Source: Nostoc sp. LEGE 12450 (GTDB taxonomy: Bacteria > Cyanobacteriota > Cyanobacteriia > Cyanobacteriales > Nostocaceae). From it: a stretch of DNA of 33,027 nucleotides. Location of the stretch: NCBI RefSeq assembly GCF_015206895.1, contig NZ_JADEXU010000087.1:1-33027 (forward strand), in the 5' to 3' direction. The translations under genes and the position numbers were made by a program. The stretch's first letter is position 1; every line of letters begins with the position of its first letter. A model generated the notes under the pieces. That model was not told the DNA's origin. It worked only from the letters and a program-made list of their open reading frames with translations, and searched no databases. Positions 24,901 through 32,852 of the stretch are shown in pieces.

Positions 24901-27402
24901 AATGCCATCCTCAAGGACTTGGGAACAGGGTATCAGTTTGGAGAAATGGCAGTGCAGCTTTGCGAACAGTTTGATAATGCAGATGTCCGGGGAATGACTA
25001 ATTTTTTGTTTGCTGCTGATGTCCATAGCTGGAGTCATCCAATTAGAAAAGCAGATAAATATTATGACAACGCTTACAAGTATGGTATGGAAGCAGGAAA
25101 CTGGCTGACCGTTGGCTTTATGATCATCCTAAGTGGTTCCGATCGCCTCACTTATGGTAAAAATCTAGATGAACTATATGCGATCGCTCAAGGCCATGCA
25201 GATTTTCTCCGTCACATCAAAAGTTTAGAAAATTTAGATGCTTTAATAGTCGGAGTTATTCAACCAATTCGCAATCTTCTTGGTTTAACAAAAACCCCCT
25301 TTAGCTTTGATGACGATAGCTTCACTGAAGCTGAGTTTTTACAAAAATATGGCAATAGCTTTTATCATCTGTCTTGGTTATATTCTGTCAAAATTCGTCA
25401 TGCCTATTTATTTGACCACAAAACTGCATACCCGGATTTAATTCCCCAACTGAGCATGATTGAAAACACGATTTCCAGTCATGCTAAAGTACCTTCTAGC
25501 GTGTTTTATGTAGCATTAATGCATCTATCTCTAGCTGAAATTGCTAGCGACGAGCAAGAGCGTCAGTTCCATTGGCAAGCGCTGATTCCCTTAGAGGAAC
25601 GCTTAAATAATTGGGCAACAGCCTGTCCAGAAAATATTCTCCACAAGTGTCTGCTAATAGAAGCAGAAAAAGCACGGCTAAAGGGACAAAAAGCAGAAGC
25701 ACTCGATTTTTACGAACAAGCCATTGCTCAAGCTAAACATCAAGGTTACGGCTATGAAGAAGCCCTAGCTAATGAACTTGCAGCTAAATTTTACCTCAAT
25801 TGGGGCAAAGAAAAAGCCGCCGGAGATTATATCTATGAAGCCTACTATTGCTATACCCGTTGGGGCGCAAAAGCCAAAACCTTGGACTTAGAAAAACGCT
25901 ATCCCAAACTTCTAAAATACATTCTGAAAGAGGAAAAAATCAAGCTCAACCCCTTAGAAACTATTAGCTTTCGTCACGCTTCCTCATTTACTTGCACGAA
26001 TAGCACTGGTACTACCAATATTTCCCAAGTTCTAGATTTTACCTCTATCCTCAAGGCAGCTCAAGCTATCTTCAGTTCTTTAGAATTAGATCAACTAATT
26101 GTCAGCCTCACTCGCATTATCCTAGAAAACTCCGGCGCGAAAAAATGCGTACTGCTACTTCCCCAAGAGGAGGACAATTGGGAAGTAAAAGCAATTACCT
26201 TTATTGAGCATGAGGAAATACAAACTATCCTCAATTCACAATTACTAGACAATTGTCAAGATATTCCCATAAAAATTATCAATTATGTCAAAAATACTCA
26301 ACAAACAATTGTTATAGACAATTGCAAAACAGATATTCCTGGGATAATTGGGAAATATATGTTGGAACATCAACCCCAGAGTGTGTTGTGTGCCCCAATT
26401 ATTAATCAAGGGCATTTGGTAGGAATTCTCTACCTAGAAAATAGCTTAACTCAAGGGGTTTTTACTAGCGATCGCCTCAGCGTAATTAACCTTCTTTCAT
26501 CTCAAGCCGCAATATCTCTAGAGAATGCTCGACTATATCAACAAGCTGGGCAAGTATTACAAGACTTACAACAAGCACAATTACAAGTTGTCCAAAGTGA
26601 GAAAATGTCTGCATTGGGTAATCTTGTTGCTGGGGTAGCTCATGAGATGAACAATCCTTTGGGCTTTATTTATGCCAGTCTCCAACAAGCTAAACCCACT
26701 ATTGCAGATATTGTTGAACACTTAAAACTATATCAAGAAAGTCTACCCAATCCCAGCGATAAAATCAAAGACCATGCCGAAGATATTGACTTGGATTATA
26801 GTTTATCAGACTTACCCAAGATAATTGATTCTATGACAATGGCGTGCGATCGCCTCCGCAACATCAGCACCAGTCTTCGCACCTTCTCTCGTGCTGACAA
26901 AGATTATAAAGTGCCGTTTAATATCCACGAAGGTATAGATAGCACGATTTTAATTCTCAAACATCGTCTGAAAGCCAATGAAGAACGTCCAGAAATTAAA
27001 GTGGTAACTGATTATGGAAATTTGTCCCAGGTTGAATGTTTTCCTGGGCAATTAAATCAGGTATTTATGAATATTCTGGCAAATGCTATTGATGCGCTAG
27101 ATGAATCAAATATTGGACGTAGTTTTACAGAAATCCAGTCCAATCCCAATCAAATTATAATTAAAACCTCCTTAGAAAATGAAGGCGTGAAAATTGCGAT
27201 CGCAGATAATGGCAATGGGATAAGTGAAGAATTGAAAGAAAAGATTTTTGACCACTTATTTACTACCAAAGGCGTGGGTAAAGGTACGGGGTTAGGATTA
27301 GCGATCGCTCGGCAAATCGTCGTAGAAAAACATGGCGGAGTGATTGAGGTAGATTCTAGACCAGGCAAAGGTACTGAATTTGTGATCCAGCTACCGCTGT
27401 AG
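21910..27402 (+). CDS. HstK-type giant kinase: Ser/Thr kinase, ATPase, GAF, histidine kinase
   Basis: This 1830-aa protein fuses four modules. Residues 10-270 are a Ser/Thr kinase with Lys40, HKD (D136) and N141 in the catalytic loop, and DFS at 155-157 in place of DFG. Residues 310-620 are an AAA-type ATPase with Walker A GFSGIGKT at 334-341 and Walker B FLDD at 462-465. About 640-1330 is a TPR-like helical region. About 1390-1545 is a GAF domain (LCAPIINQGHLVGILYLEN). The C-terminus is a histidine kinase with H-box NLVAGVAHEMNNP (H1578), N-box and GKGTGLGLA G-box. The modules match the cyanobacterial HstK family. A 25-codon repeat-borne segment interrupts the ATPase at 498-522. No receiver domain is present and no response regulator is adjacent. 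Confidence 0.95.
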   Translation: MFPTTVSIPGYKVSEQLYNGSRTLVYRGYREIDSLPVVIKLLKNPYPSLGELLSFRNQYTIAKNLNSPLIIQTYSLEPYQNGYALVMEDFGGISLKDYFTSVQRRHTAFLQEFLRIAIALCNSLDVLYRERIIHKDIKPANILINPETKQVKLIDFSIASLLPRETQTLISANVLEGTLSYLSPEQTGRMNRGIDYRTDFYSLGVTFYELLTGKLPFESSDPMELLHCHIAKIPEQIKSEEIPQVISDFIIKLMMKNAEDRYQSSLGLKFDLENCLGQLKETGKIESFVIAQRDVCDRFLIPDKLYGRETEIATLIQAFERVSLGATEMMLVAGFSGIGKTAVVNEVHKPIVRQHGYFIKGKFDQFQRNIPFSAFVQAFRNLIGQLLTESNAQIQLWKSKILEALGDNGQVIIEVIPELERIIGKQTLVIELSGTASQNRFNLLFQKFTQVFTTAEHPLVMFLDDLQWADSASLKLMELLMADTGHLLLIGAYRDNETALASPVGDATRTSRETHPTQCLVKPAHPLMLTLNDIQKTGATINTITLTPLSQGQVNQLVADTLKCSEKLAWPLSGLVSQKTQGNPFFATQFLKALHQDGLIEFNLDSGCWQCDITQINERSLTDDIVEFMALQLQKLPESTQSVLKLAACIGNQFDLETLAIVCKESKTETAACLWSALQEGLILPQSEVYKFFVGSEKQAFTKENSEIIVYKFLHDRVQQAAYSLIPEAQKQKTHLMIGQLLLQGLSQQEQQERIFDLVNQLNLGLGAIAEDSSLSSIAINKQKKQLACLNLQAGQKAKLSAAYQASQSYCTTGIDLLPATAWQTDYELTYSLHRDCSEAAYLCGNFDRAEVLYREALSHAQTPLDKAVIYRVQMTQYQLQGRNAEAIAMQRQSLQLLDWELPKEQELIQKSLDKEIAIVNRFLEQQTVESILNLPKMSDASIAEMLRILQILFYAAWLDGQPTLGLLVLAKMTTLSLQYGNSDMSPFSYVGYALIANAILKDLGTGYQFGEMAVQLCEQFDNADVRGMTNFLFAADVHSWSHPIRKADKYYDNAYKYGMEAGNWLTVGFMIILSGSDRLTYGKNLDELYAIAQGHADFLRHIKSLENLDALIVGVIQPIRNLLGLTKTPFSFDDDSFTEAEFLQKYGNSFYHLSWLYSVKIRHAYLFDHKTAYPDLIPQLSMIENTISSHAKVPSSVFYVALMHLSLAEIASDEQERQFHWQALIPLEERLNNWATACPENILHKCLLIEAEKARLKGQKAEALDFYEQAIAQAKHQGYGYEEALANELAAKFYLNWGKEKAAGDYIYEAYYCYTRWGAKAKTLDLEKRYPKLLKYILKEEKIKLNPLETISFRHASSFTCTNSTGTTNISQVLDFTSILKAAQAIFSSLELDQLIVSLTRIILENSGAKKCVLLLPQEEDNWEVKAITFIEHEEIQTILNSQLLDNCQDIPIKIINYVKNTQQTIVIDNCKTDIPGIIGKYMLEHQPQSVLCAPIINQGHLVGILYLENSLTQGVFTSDRLSVINLLSSQAAISLENARLYQQAGQVLQDLQQAQLQVVQSEKMSALGNLVAGVAHEMNNPLGFIYASLQQAKPTIADIVEHLKLYQESLPNPSDKIKDHAEDIDLDYSLSDLPKIIDSMTMACDRLRNISTSLRTFSRADKDYKVPFNIHEGIDSTILILKHRLKANEERPEIKVVTDYGNLSQVECFPGQLNQVFMNILANAIDALDESNIGRSFTEIQSNPNQIIIKTSLENEGVKIAIADNGNGISEELKEKIFDHLFTTKGVGKGTGLGLAIARQIVVEKHGGVIEVDSRPGKGTEFVIQLPL
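23401..23475. repeat. Repeat-borne in-frame insertion inside the large kinase
   Basis: This 75-bp segment (residues 498-522) follows the sensor-1-like strand LLLIGAYRDNE and precedes PAHPLMLTLNDI. In relatives, as I recall them, RDNEVSPAHPLML is continuous, so about 23 residues appear gained. The segment carries CTTCTCCTG and GACGCTACGCGAAC, the same core as in the DUF4335 gene, and encodes PVGDATRTSRE. Confidence 0.75.
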
Positions 27403-27472
27403 CACATACATCTATCTGCACATCCATACGAACTTTCAGGAAATCTTCAGCCTAAATATTTATCTCTGCTTT

Positions 27473-29767
27473 ATGCTTACTCAATTTAGACAAACCCTTC
27501 AGAAACAGTGGTGTGTCCGTTTCGTTAAGAATCGCCCCACCTCACTTACCCACAAAACACTAATTAATATGGCACTGCGAGTAACGGTAGTGGTACTCGT
27601 GTCTGCTGGGGTGAGCTATATCCATGTCATATCCCGTTTAGAAGCCCAGACCAAAACCCAGCTAGAAAAGTACATCAGGGGACGAGGAGAGCAAGAAAGC
27701 AACATCTTTCAACTCGCACAGGATAACCTCCCTTTCCTGCGAGATCGGCTTTTGCAAGAATTCAAGCAACCCACTAATATTGATTTTCAGGCTGAATTTG
27801 AGCGACAGTATTTTTCCTGGAACGATGGTACCCGACGCAATTTTCCCCAAAATCGACCGTTCAAAGACTTTGATTCGACTCGATATGCCGGATTATACAT
27901 TGGTCGAAATGTGCAAATCACTGAAGAACTAAAACAGCGCCTGCTAAAGGCTAACACCCTGATTAGTGCTTACGGGGCTGCTTGGTCTAATCGGTTTGTT
28001 GATACCTATTTCGTTACACCAGAAAATGCAGCAGTTAATTATTGGAGAGGGCTGCCGATTGCATTAGAGGCACCGCCTGATATCTTCAATCCGAAAGAAG
28101 AATATTTTTATATTGCTGATCCTCAGCACAACCCATCTCGATTATCTAGGTGGACAGGTGTTTATCTCGATCCAAGTATAAATGTCTGGATGGTTTCGGC
28201 AGTTGTACCTGTCTATGAGGGCGATCGCTTCTTGGGTATTGTGGGACATGATGTGGTATTAACCCAACTGATGGAGCATACGATCCAGGATCAATTACCA
28301 GGCACTTACAATCTAATTTTTCGCTCAGACGGTCGTTTAATTGCCGATCCCCATCGCACTGCGGAAATTCAGCAAGCTCAAGGTCAGCTAAAAATCGATG
28401 CAATCAACGATCCTCATCTCAACCGCATTTTTCAGCTAGTGACAAACGCTCAACCCAAAACCCACGTCCTGGAAAATAGCCAAGACCGTGAATATTTAGC
28501 AGTGACTCGCTTACAAGGCCCAGATTGGTATTTTGTCACCGTCTATCCCAAATCACTACTATCGGGGGCAGCATGGAATACGGCTCAATTTATCTTAATG
28601 TCCGGTGCAGTAGCGCTCCTGGTTGAAGTGTTGTTGCTCTTGTCGGTGTTGCGCCAACAAATCGCTAAACCCCTCCAGCAATTAACCGCCGCTAGTAACC
28701 AACTTGCTAACGGTGATTTTGCGATCGCTCTTGATACCACGCGACAGGATGAACTGGGAGGACTTGCTAGTTCTTTCAACAGTATGGCAAGTCAGTTAAA
28801 GACTTCTTTCATCCAACTAGAACAGGTAAACAATGCGTTAGAGCTAAGGGTTGAGGAGCGGACAACAACGTTACAAAAGACACTTGAAGAACTACGTCGG
28901 ACTCAAGCCCAGATGATCCAGAGTGAAAAAATGTCAGCTTTGGGGCAATTGGTGGCAGGCGTGGCACATGAGATCAATAATCCTGTCAACTTCATTCACG
29001 GCAACCTCACCCATATACAAAATTACGCCCAAGATTTGTTGGAATTTATTCAACTGTATCAGTATCACTATCCTAATCCAGTCGCTGAAATTCAAACTGA
29101 GGCAAAAGAAGTTGATCTGGAATTTATTCGAGATGATCTACCCAAGATGCTGTCTTCGATGAAAATTGGCACCAATCGCATTCGTGAAATTGTGTTATCG
29201 CTCCGCAATTTCTCTCGTTTAGATGAAGCTGAATTTAAAGCGGTTGATATTCATGAGGGCATTGACAGTACGTTATTAATTTTGCAACATCGTCTGAAAG
29301 ATCAACCGCAGCGTCCAGCAATAGAAGTGGTAAAAAACTATAGTAACTTACCTCCAGCGATCTGCTATCCCGGCCAACTCAATCAGGTATTTATGAATAT
29401 TTTGTGTAATGCGATTGATGCGTTAGAAGATGCAAATCAGCAGCGCACACCTACAGAGATTACTTCTCATCCCAATACAATTTGGATTCATACTAGCTTG
29501 GTATCTGAAAACCAAATCATGATTGCGATCGCAGATAATGGTCTTGGAGTTCCAGACACAATTATAACAAGGTTATTTGACCCCTTTTTCACGACTAAAG
29601 ATGTGGGTAAAGGATCTGGATTAGGTTTAACTATCAGCTATCAAATTGTTACTGAACTACATCAAGGCAAAATTGATTGTAATTCCACGCTAGGAAAGGG
29701 CGCAGAATTTGTCGTCACCCTACCTCTAAAAGCTAAAAAGATTCAACAGGAACAGGTAAATCAGTAG
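27473..29767 (+). CDS. dCache-HAMP sensor histidine kinase
   Basis: The 764-aa product is a membrane-bound histidine kinase. TM1 is at about 33-53 (MALRVTVVVLVSAGVSYI) and TM2 at about 366-392 (NTAQFILMSGAVALLVEVLL). The periplasmic part between them is a dCache-like sensor (YFYIADPQHNPSRLSRW and VPVYEGDRFLGIVGHDV), usually a small-molecule binder. A HAMP linker (about 393-445) and a coiled coil follow, then HisKA with H499 in QLVAGVAHEINNP and HATPase_c with GKGSGLGLT. The catalytic end is clearly paralogous to that of the preceding kinase. It starts with ATG 70 bp after that gene. Its last 35 bp overlap the end of fabD. No response regulator is encoded nearby. Confidence 0.94.
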   Translation: MLTQFRQTLQKQWCVRFVKNRPTSLTHKTLINMALRVTVVVLVSAGVSYIHVISRLEAQTKTQLEKYIRGRGEQESNIFQLAQDNLPFLRDRLLQEFKQPTNIDFQAEFERQYFSWNDGTRRNFPQNRPFKDFDSTRYAGLYIGRNVQITEELKQRLLKANTLISAYGAAWSNRFVDTYFVTPENAAVNYWRGLPIALEAPPDIFNPKEEYFYIADPQHNPSRLSRWTGVYLDPSINVWMVSAVVPVYEGDRFLGIVGHDVVLTQLMEHTIQDQLPGTYNLIFRSDGRLIADPHRTAEIQQAQGQLKIDAINDPHLNRIFQLVTNAQPKTHVLENSQDREYLAVTRLQGPDWYFVTVYPKSLLSGAAWNTAQFILMSGAVALLVEVLLLLSVLRQQIAKPLQQLTAASNQLANGDFAIALDTTRQDELGGLASSFNSMASQLKTSFIQLEQVNNALELRVEERTTTLQKTLEELRRTQAQMIQSEKMSALGQLVAGVAHEINNPVNFIHGNLTHIQNYAQDLLEFIQLYQYHYPNPVAEIQTEAKEVDLEFIRDDLPKMLSSMKIGTNRIREIVLSLRNFSRLDEAEFKAVDIHEGIDSTLLILQHRLKDQPQRPAIEVVKNYSNLPPAICYPGQLNQVFMNILCNAIDALEDANQQRTPTEITSHPNTIWIHTSLVSENQIMIAIADNGLGVPDTIITRLFDPFFTTKDVGKGSGLGLTISYQIVTELHQGKIDCNSTLGKGAEFVVTLPLKAKKIQQEQVNQ

Positions 29768-30629
29768 CACTCTGGATATTTTGTAAAATCAAATTAGGGC
29801 TATTACGTTTAATCAAGCCAGTTAAGACTTTACCAGGGCCAATTTCTATTACTCGCTGGATACCGTTAGCTGGTAATTGCAGACAAATTTCTCGCCACTG
29901 TACAGAACCAGTCATTTGTTTGTTGAGGCGCTGCTTTAAAATCTCGGCATCAATAGACGGAATTGGTTCTACATTAGATAAGACTGGCACAGTAGCTGGC
30001 TGAAATTCCACAGATTCTAAAATGTCTTCGAATTCCGCCGCAGCTGGTGCGATTAAATGTGAATGAAATGCTCCAGAAACTTTTAGGGGAATAGCACGCT
30101 TGGCTTTAACTTGCGTCATCACTGCTTGTACAGCCTCAGTCGTACCTGAAATTACCACCTGAGCCGAACTATTATCATTTGCGATTACTACATCAGGCGT
30201 TTCGGCAATAACTTTTTCTAACTGTTCGCGGTCAAAGTTTATCAAAGCTGCCATCATACCATCAATGGAACTATCCATAAGTTCTGCACGACGCTTTACT
30301 AGATATAAACCAGCCGACCACTCAAAGACACCCGCTACATAAAGAGCAGTATATTCCCCCAAACTGTGACCAGCAACTAAATCTGGCTGGTGTCCTTGTT
30401 CTCGAAGCAGGTCAGCAAGAATGCTTTCTATCACATAAAGGCTCGGCTGAGTATATAGCGTCTGTGATAACTTCTCTTCTTGAGTTTGACAAATTTCAGT
30501 TACAGACCAACCCAAAATATCCTCAGCTTTGGCAAGCTTGTCTTTAGCGGACGATATATCTAATAAATCCATTCCCATTCCCAGCGCTTGGGAACCTTGT
30601 CCGGGAAACACCCATGCAGTTTTTGTCAT
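29733..30629 (-). CDS. fabD: Malonyl-CoA:ACP transacylase
   Basis: Transfers malonyl from CoA to acyl carrier protein, supplying extender units for fatty acid synthesis. The 298-aa product has the oxyanion-hole motif GQGSQALGMG (Q11), the nucleophile S89 in GHSLGEY, RAEL near residue 114-117 and the catalytic His at H189 in SGAFHSHL; length is normal. The ATG lies inside a GTCATTT heptad of the upstream repeat array, and no Shine-Dalgarno is visible, so translation may depend on fabH coupling or on an A-rich leader. It is the last gene of plsX-fabH-fabD, 88 bp after fabH. The 3' end overlaps the histidine kinase gene by 35 bp, tail to tail. Confidence 0.95.
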   Translation of the reverse strand: MTKTAWVFPGQGSQALGMGMDLLDISSAKDKLAKAEDILGWSVTEICQTQEEKLSQTLYTQPSLYVIESILADLLREQGHQPDLVAGHSLGEYTALYVAGVFEWSAGLYLVKRRAELMDSSIDGMMAALINFDREQLEKVIAETPDVVIANDNSSAQVVISGTTEAVQAVMTQVKAKRAIPLKVSGAFHSHLIAPAAAEFEDILESVEFQPATVPVLSNVEPIPSIDAEILKQRLNKQMTGSVQWREICLQLPANGIQRVIEIGPGKVLTGLIKRNSPNLILQNIQSATDLPVPVESF

Positions 30630-30710
30630 TTGTCAATAGTCAGTGGTCATTGGTCATTTATCATTAGTCATTGGTCATTCACAAAGGACAAATGACTAAT
30701 GACTAATGAC
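30625..30710. repeat. Heptad array forming a hairpin in the fabH-fabD gap
   Basis: About eight GTCATTN-type heptads run from 30625 to 30679; after a short spacer the complementary form (GACTAAT) runs to 30710. The arms 30660-30680 and 30690-30710 match at 18 of 21 positions with a 9-base loop, so the mRNA could form a long hairpin between the fabH stop and the fabD start. The fabD start codon is in the first heptad. Confidence 0.8.
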
Positions 30711-30717
30711 AAAATAT

Positions 30718-31710
30718 TTATCTTCCCCATTGGAAAATTGCCGCGCCCCAAGTAAGACCGGCACCAAAGCCGGATGTCGCAACGATGTCATTGGGTTTAA
30801 TTTTACCTTGTCGTACTGCTTCATCTAAAGCTAAGGGAATAGAAGCAGCTGAGGTATTGCCGTACTGGGCGAGATTACTTATAACTTTATGTTCTGGGAT
30901 ATTTAGGCGTTGAGCAACGGCATCGATAATGCGCTGATTAGCTTGATGCAACACTAGCCAATCTATTTGGTCAACCTTAAGGTTAGCTTGAAATAAGGCT
31001 TTATCTATGATTTCTGGGACTTTTTGCACAGCAAAGCGGTAGACTTCTTTGCCGTTCATAGTAATAGGTTGATAAGTGCCTTTAGTGATGTTTACACCAG
31101 GGAGCAATTCTTGGGAAGCGCCTGCATAAGCAAGATTGAGGTGATGGTTTTGAGTGCCATCACTTTTAAGGGCAAATCCTAATAAGCGATCGCTTTTAGA
31201 AGCCTGCAATACTACTGCTCCTGCACCATCGCCGAATAATACACAAGTCCGACGATCTTGCCAATCTACCCAGCGAGAGAGGATATCTGCCCCTATCAAC
31301 AGTACATTTTTATAGACACCTGTTCTAATATATTGGGCTGCTGTAACCAGACCAAACACGAAGCCAGAGCAGGCTGCTGTCAAGTCAAAGGCGACTGCGT
31401 TGGTAGCTCCTAATTGAGCCTGTACTTGACAAGCACTACCAAACAAATCATCAGGGGTGGAAGTCGCTAGCAAAATCAAGTCTAGGTCTTCTGGTCTAAT
31501 TCCTGAAGCTGCGATCGCTCGACTGCTGGCAGCAGCAGCTAGTCCACTTAACGATTCAGATAACACCGCTAATCGTCGTTGGCGAATTCCCGTTCTTGTG
31601 GCAATCCACTCGTCTGATGTTTCAACTAGTTCAGTTAATGTCTGGTTGTGTAAGGAAGTTGCTGGTACTGCCGAGCCACTTCCGGTAATTGCTATGCCTA
31701 AGTTTTCCAC
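30718..31710 (-). CDS. fabH: Beta-ketoacyl-ACP synthase III
   Basis: Starts fatty acid synthesis by condensing acetyl-CoA with malonyl-ACP. The 330-aa product has the Cys-His-Asn triad: C114 in DLTAACSGF, H255 in VLHQANQRI and N285 in YGNTSAAS, plus GFGAGLTWGA at the end. Length is typical. The start is GTG, giving MENLGIAITGSGSAVP, with GGGAGA about 6 bp upstream as a good Shine-Dalgarno. It follows plsX by 119 bp and precedes fabD by 88 bp on the same strand; both gaps are largely heptad repeat. Confidence 0.96.
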   Translation of the reverse strand: MENLGIAITGSGSAVPATSLHNQTLTELVETSDEWIATRTGIRQRRLAVLSESLSGLAAAASSRAIAASGIRPEDLDLILLATSTPDDLFGSACQVQAQLGATNAVAFDLTAACSGFVFGLVTAAQYIRTGVYKNVLLIGADILSRWVDWQDRRTCVLFGDGAGAVVLQASKSDRLLGFALKSDGTQNHHLNLAYAGASQELLPGVNITKGTYQPITMNGKEVYRFAVQKVPEIIDKALFQANLKVDQIDWLVLHQANQRIIDAVAQRLNIPEHKVISNLAQYGNTSAASIPLALDEAVRQGKIKPNDIVATSGFGAGLTWGAAIFQWGR

Positions 31711-31734
31711 TCCTAATCTCCCAAGCTATCAGCT

Positions 31735-31831
31735 TTTGTCCTTTGTCATTTGTCCTTTGTCATTTGTCCTGTGTCATTTGTCCTGTGTCAGTTGTGCTTG
31801 ACAAATGACTAATGACTAATAACTAATGACT
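31735..31831. repeat. Heptad array in the plsX-fabH gap
   Basis: Nine heptads run from 31735 to 31797 (TTTGTCC, TTTGTCA alternating, later TGTGTCA), effectively a 14-bp tandem repeat of about four copies. The complementary form (GACTAAT, AACTAAT) runs from about 31800 to 31830 and reaches into plsX: the TAG stop of plsX (31830-31832) lies in it. The arms are complementary only in part (TTTGTCA against TGACAAA), so any hairpin would be weaker than in the fabH-fabD gap. Confidence 0.8.
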
Positions 31832-32852
31832 AACCGCTTTCGCGCTCTAGGATATATTGGGACTGAATTCGTTGTAGCACCTGGTTGTCAACAGCTTCTT
31901 TAGCCATGCGAATAGCATTGAAAATTGAAGGTGCTTGTGAGCTACCGTGACCGATAAAACAAACTCCTGCCACGCCTAACAGCAAAGCACCACCATGTTC
32001 TGCATGATCCATGCGTTGCTTAACTCGCTTCAGGTTTGGTTTTAAGAATGCTGAACCGATTTGACCATGCAATCCTTGAGGTAATTCTTCCCGCAGAATT
32101 TGCAGAATCACTTCTCCAACTGCTTCGGCAAATTTTAACAGTACATTGCCCACAAAGCCATCGCAGACAATTACATCGAAGTGACCGGAAAGCACATCAC
32201 GCCCTTCGGCATTGCCAATAAAATTAATTTGAGAATTTTCGCGGAGCAGTTGGTGGGCACGGACGGCTGCATCATTGCCTTTAGAGTCTTCTTCACCGAT
32301 ATTCAACAAGCCCACTTTCGGTTCAGTTGTACCTAAGACATACTGACTGTAAGCCGATCCCATGACAGCAAACTGCTCTAAAAACTTCGGGCGGCAATCT
32401 ACATTTGCGCCGACATCAAGAACTAAGACTGGCTTACCAGCAACAATTGTCGGAAAAACGGTCCCGATTGCTGGACGATCGATTCCCGGCAATCGCCCTA
32501 AGCGAAGCAAAGCCGATGCCATAGCTGCCCCAGAATGACCGGCAGAAAATACGGCATCTGCCTTTTGCTGCTTAACTAAATCCATCGCCACATTGATAGA
32601 AGCCTTGCGTTTGCGTCTAACTGCATTTAAAGGCTCCTCATCCATTGCGATCGCTTCCTCAGCAGGAACGATCTCCACCTGCGCTAAATTCGTTTTTGGC
32701 GGCAAGGCAGCTTCTATTTGTTGGGGATCACCAACAAGTAATATCTCTACACCCAATTCTTCCTTTGCTCGCAGTGCGCCAGCAACGATTTCACCGGGTG
32801 CGTGATCCCCTCCCATTGCGTCAATTGCGATCCGTACGCGAGTCGATCCCAT
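31830..32852 (-). CDS. plsX: Phosphate acyltransferase PlsX
   Basis: Makes acyl-phosphate from acyl-ACP, the acyl donor for glycerol-3-phosphate acylation in phospholipid synthesis. The 340-aa product begins MGSTRVRIAIDAMGGDHAPGE, the PlsX signature, and continues with ADAVFSAGHSGAAMA, LDVGANVDCRP and KFAEAVGEVILQIL; length matches the family. It is first in the order plsX-fabH-fabD seen in many bacteria. The stop codon TAG falls within the heptad array of the gap to fabH. The promoter should lie in the last 175 bp of the window, which is AT-rich at first; I could not place boxes there. Confidence 0.96.
   Translation of the reverse strand: MGSTRVRIAIDAMGGDHAPGEIVAGALRAKEELGVEILLVGDPQQIEAALPPKTNLAQVEIVPAEEAIAMDEEPLNAVRRKRKASINVAMDLVKQQKADAVFSAGHSGAAMASALLRLGRLPGIDRPAIGTVFPTIVAGKPVLVLDVGANVDCRPKFLEQFAVMGSAYSQYVLGTTEPKVGLLNIGEEDSKGNDAAVRAHQLLRENSQINFIGNAEGRDVLSGHFDVIVCDGFVGNVLLKFAEAVGEVILQILREELPQGLHGQIGSAFLKPNLKRVKQRMDHAEHGGALLLGVAGVCFIGHGSSQAPSIFNAIRMAKEAVDNQVLQRIQSQYILERESG

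Noticed and set aside
31735..31831. Possible CRISPR array from regularly spaced repeats
   Set aside because: The repeats are contiguous heptads without unique spacers, and no cas genes are near.
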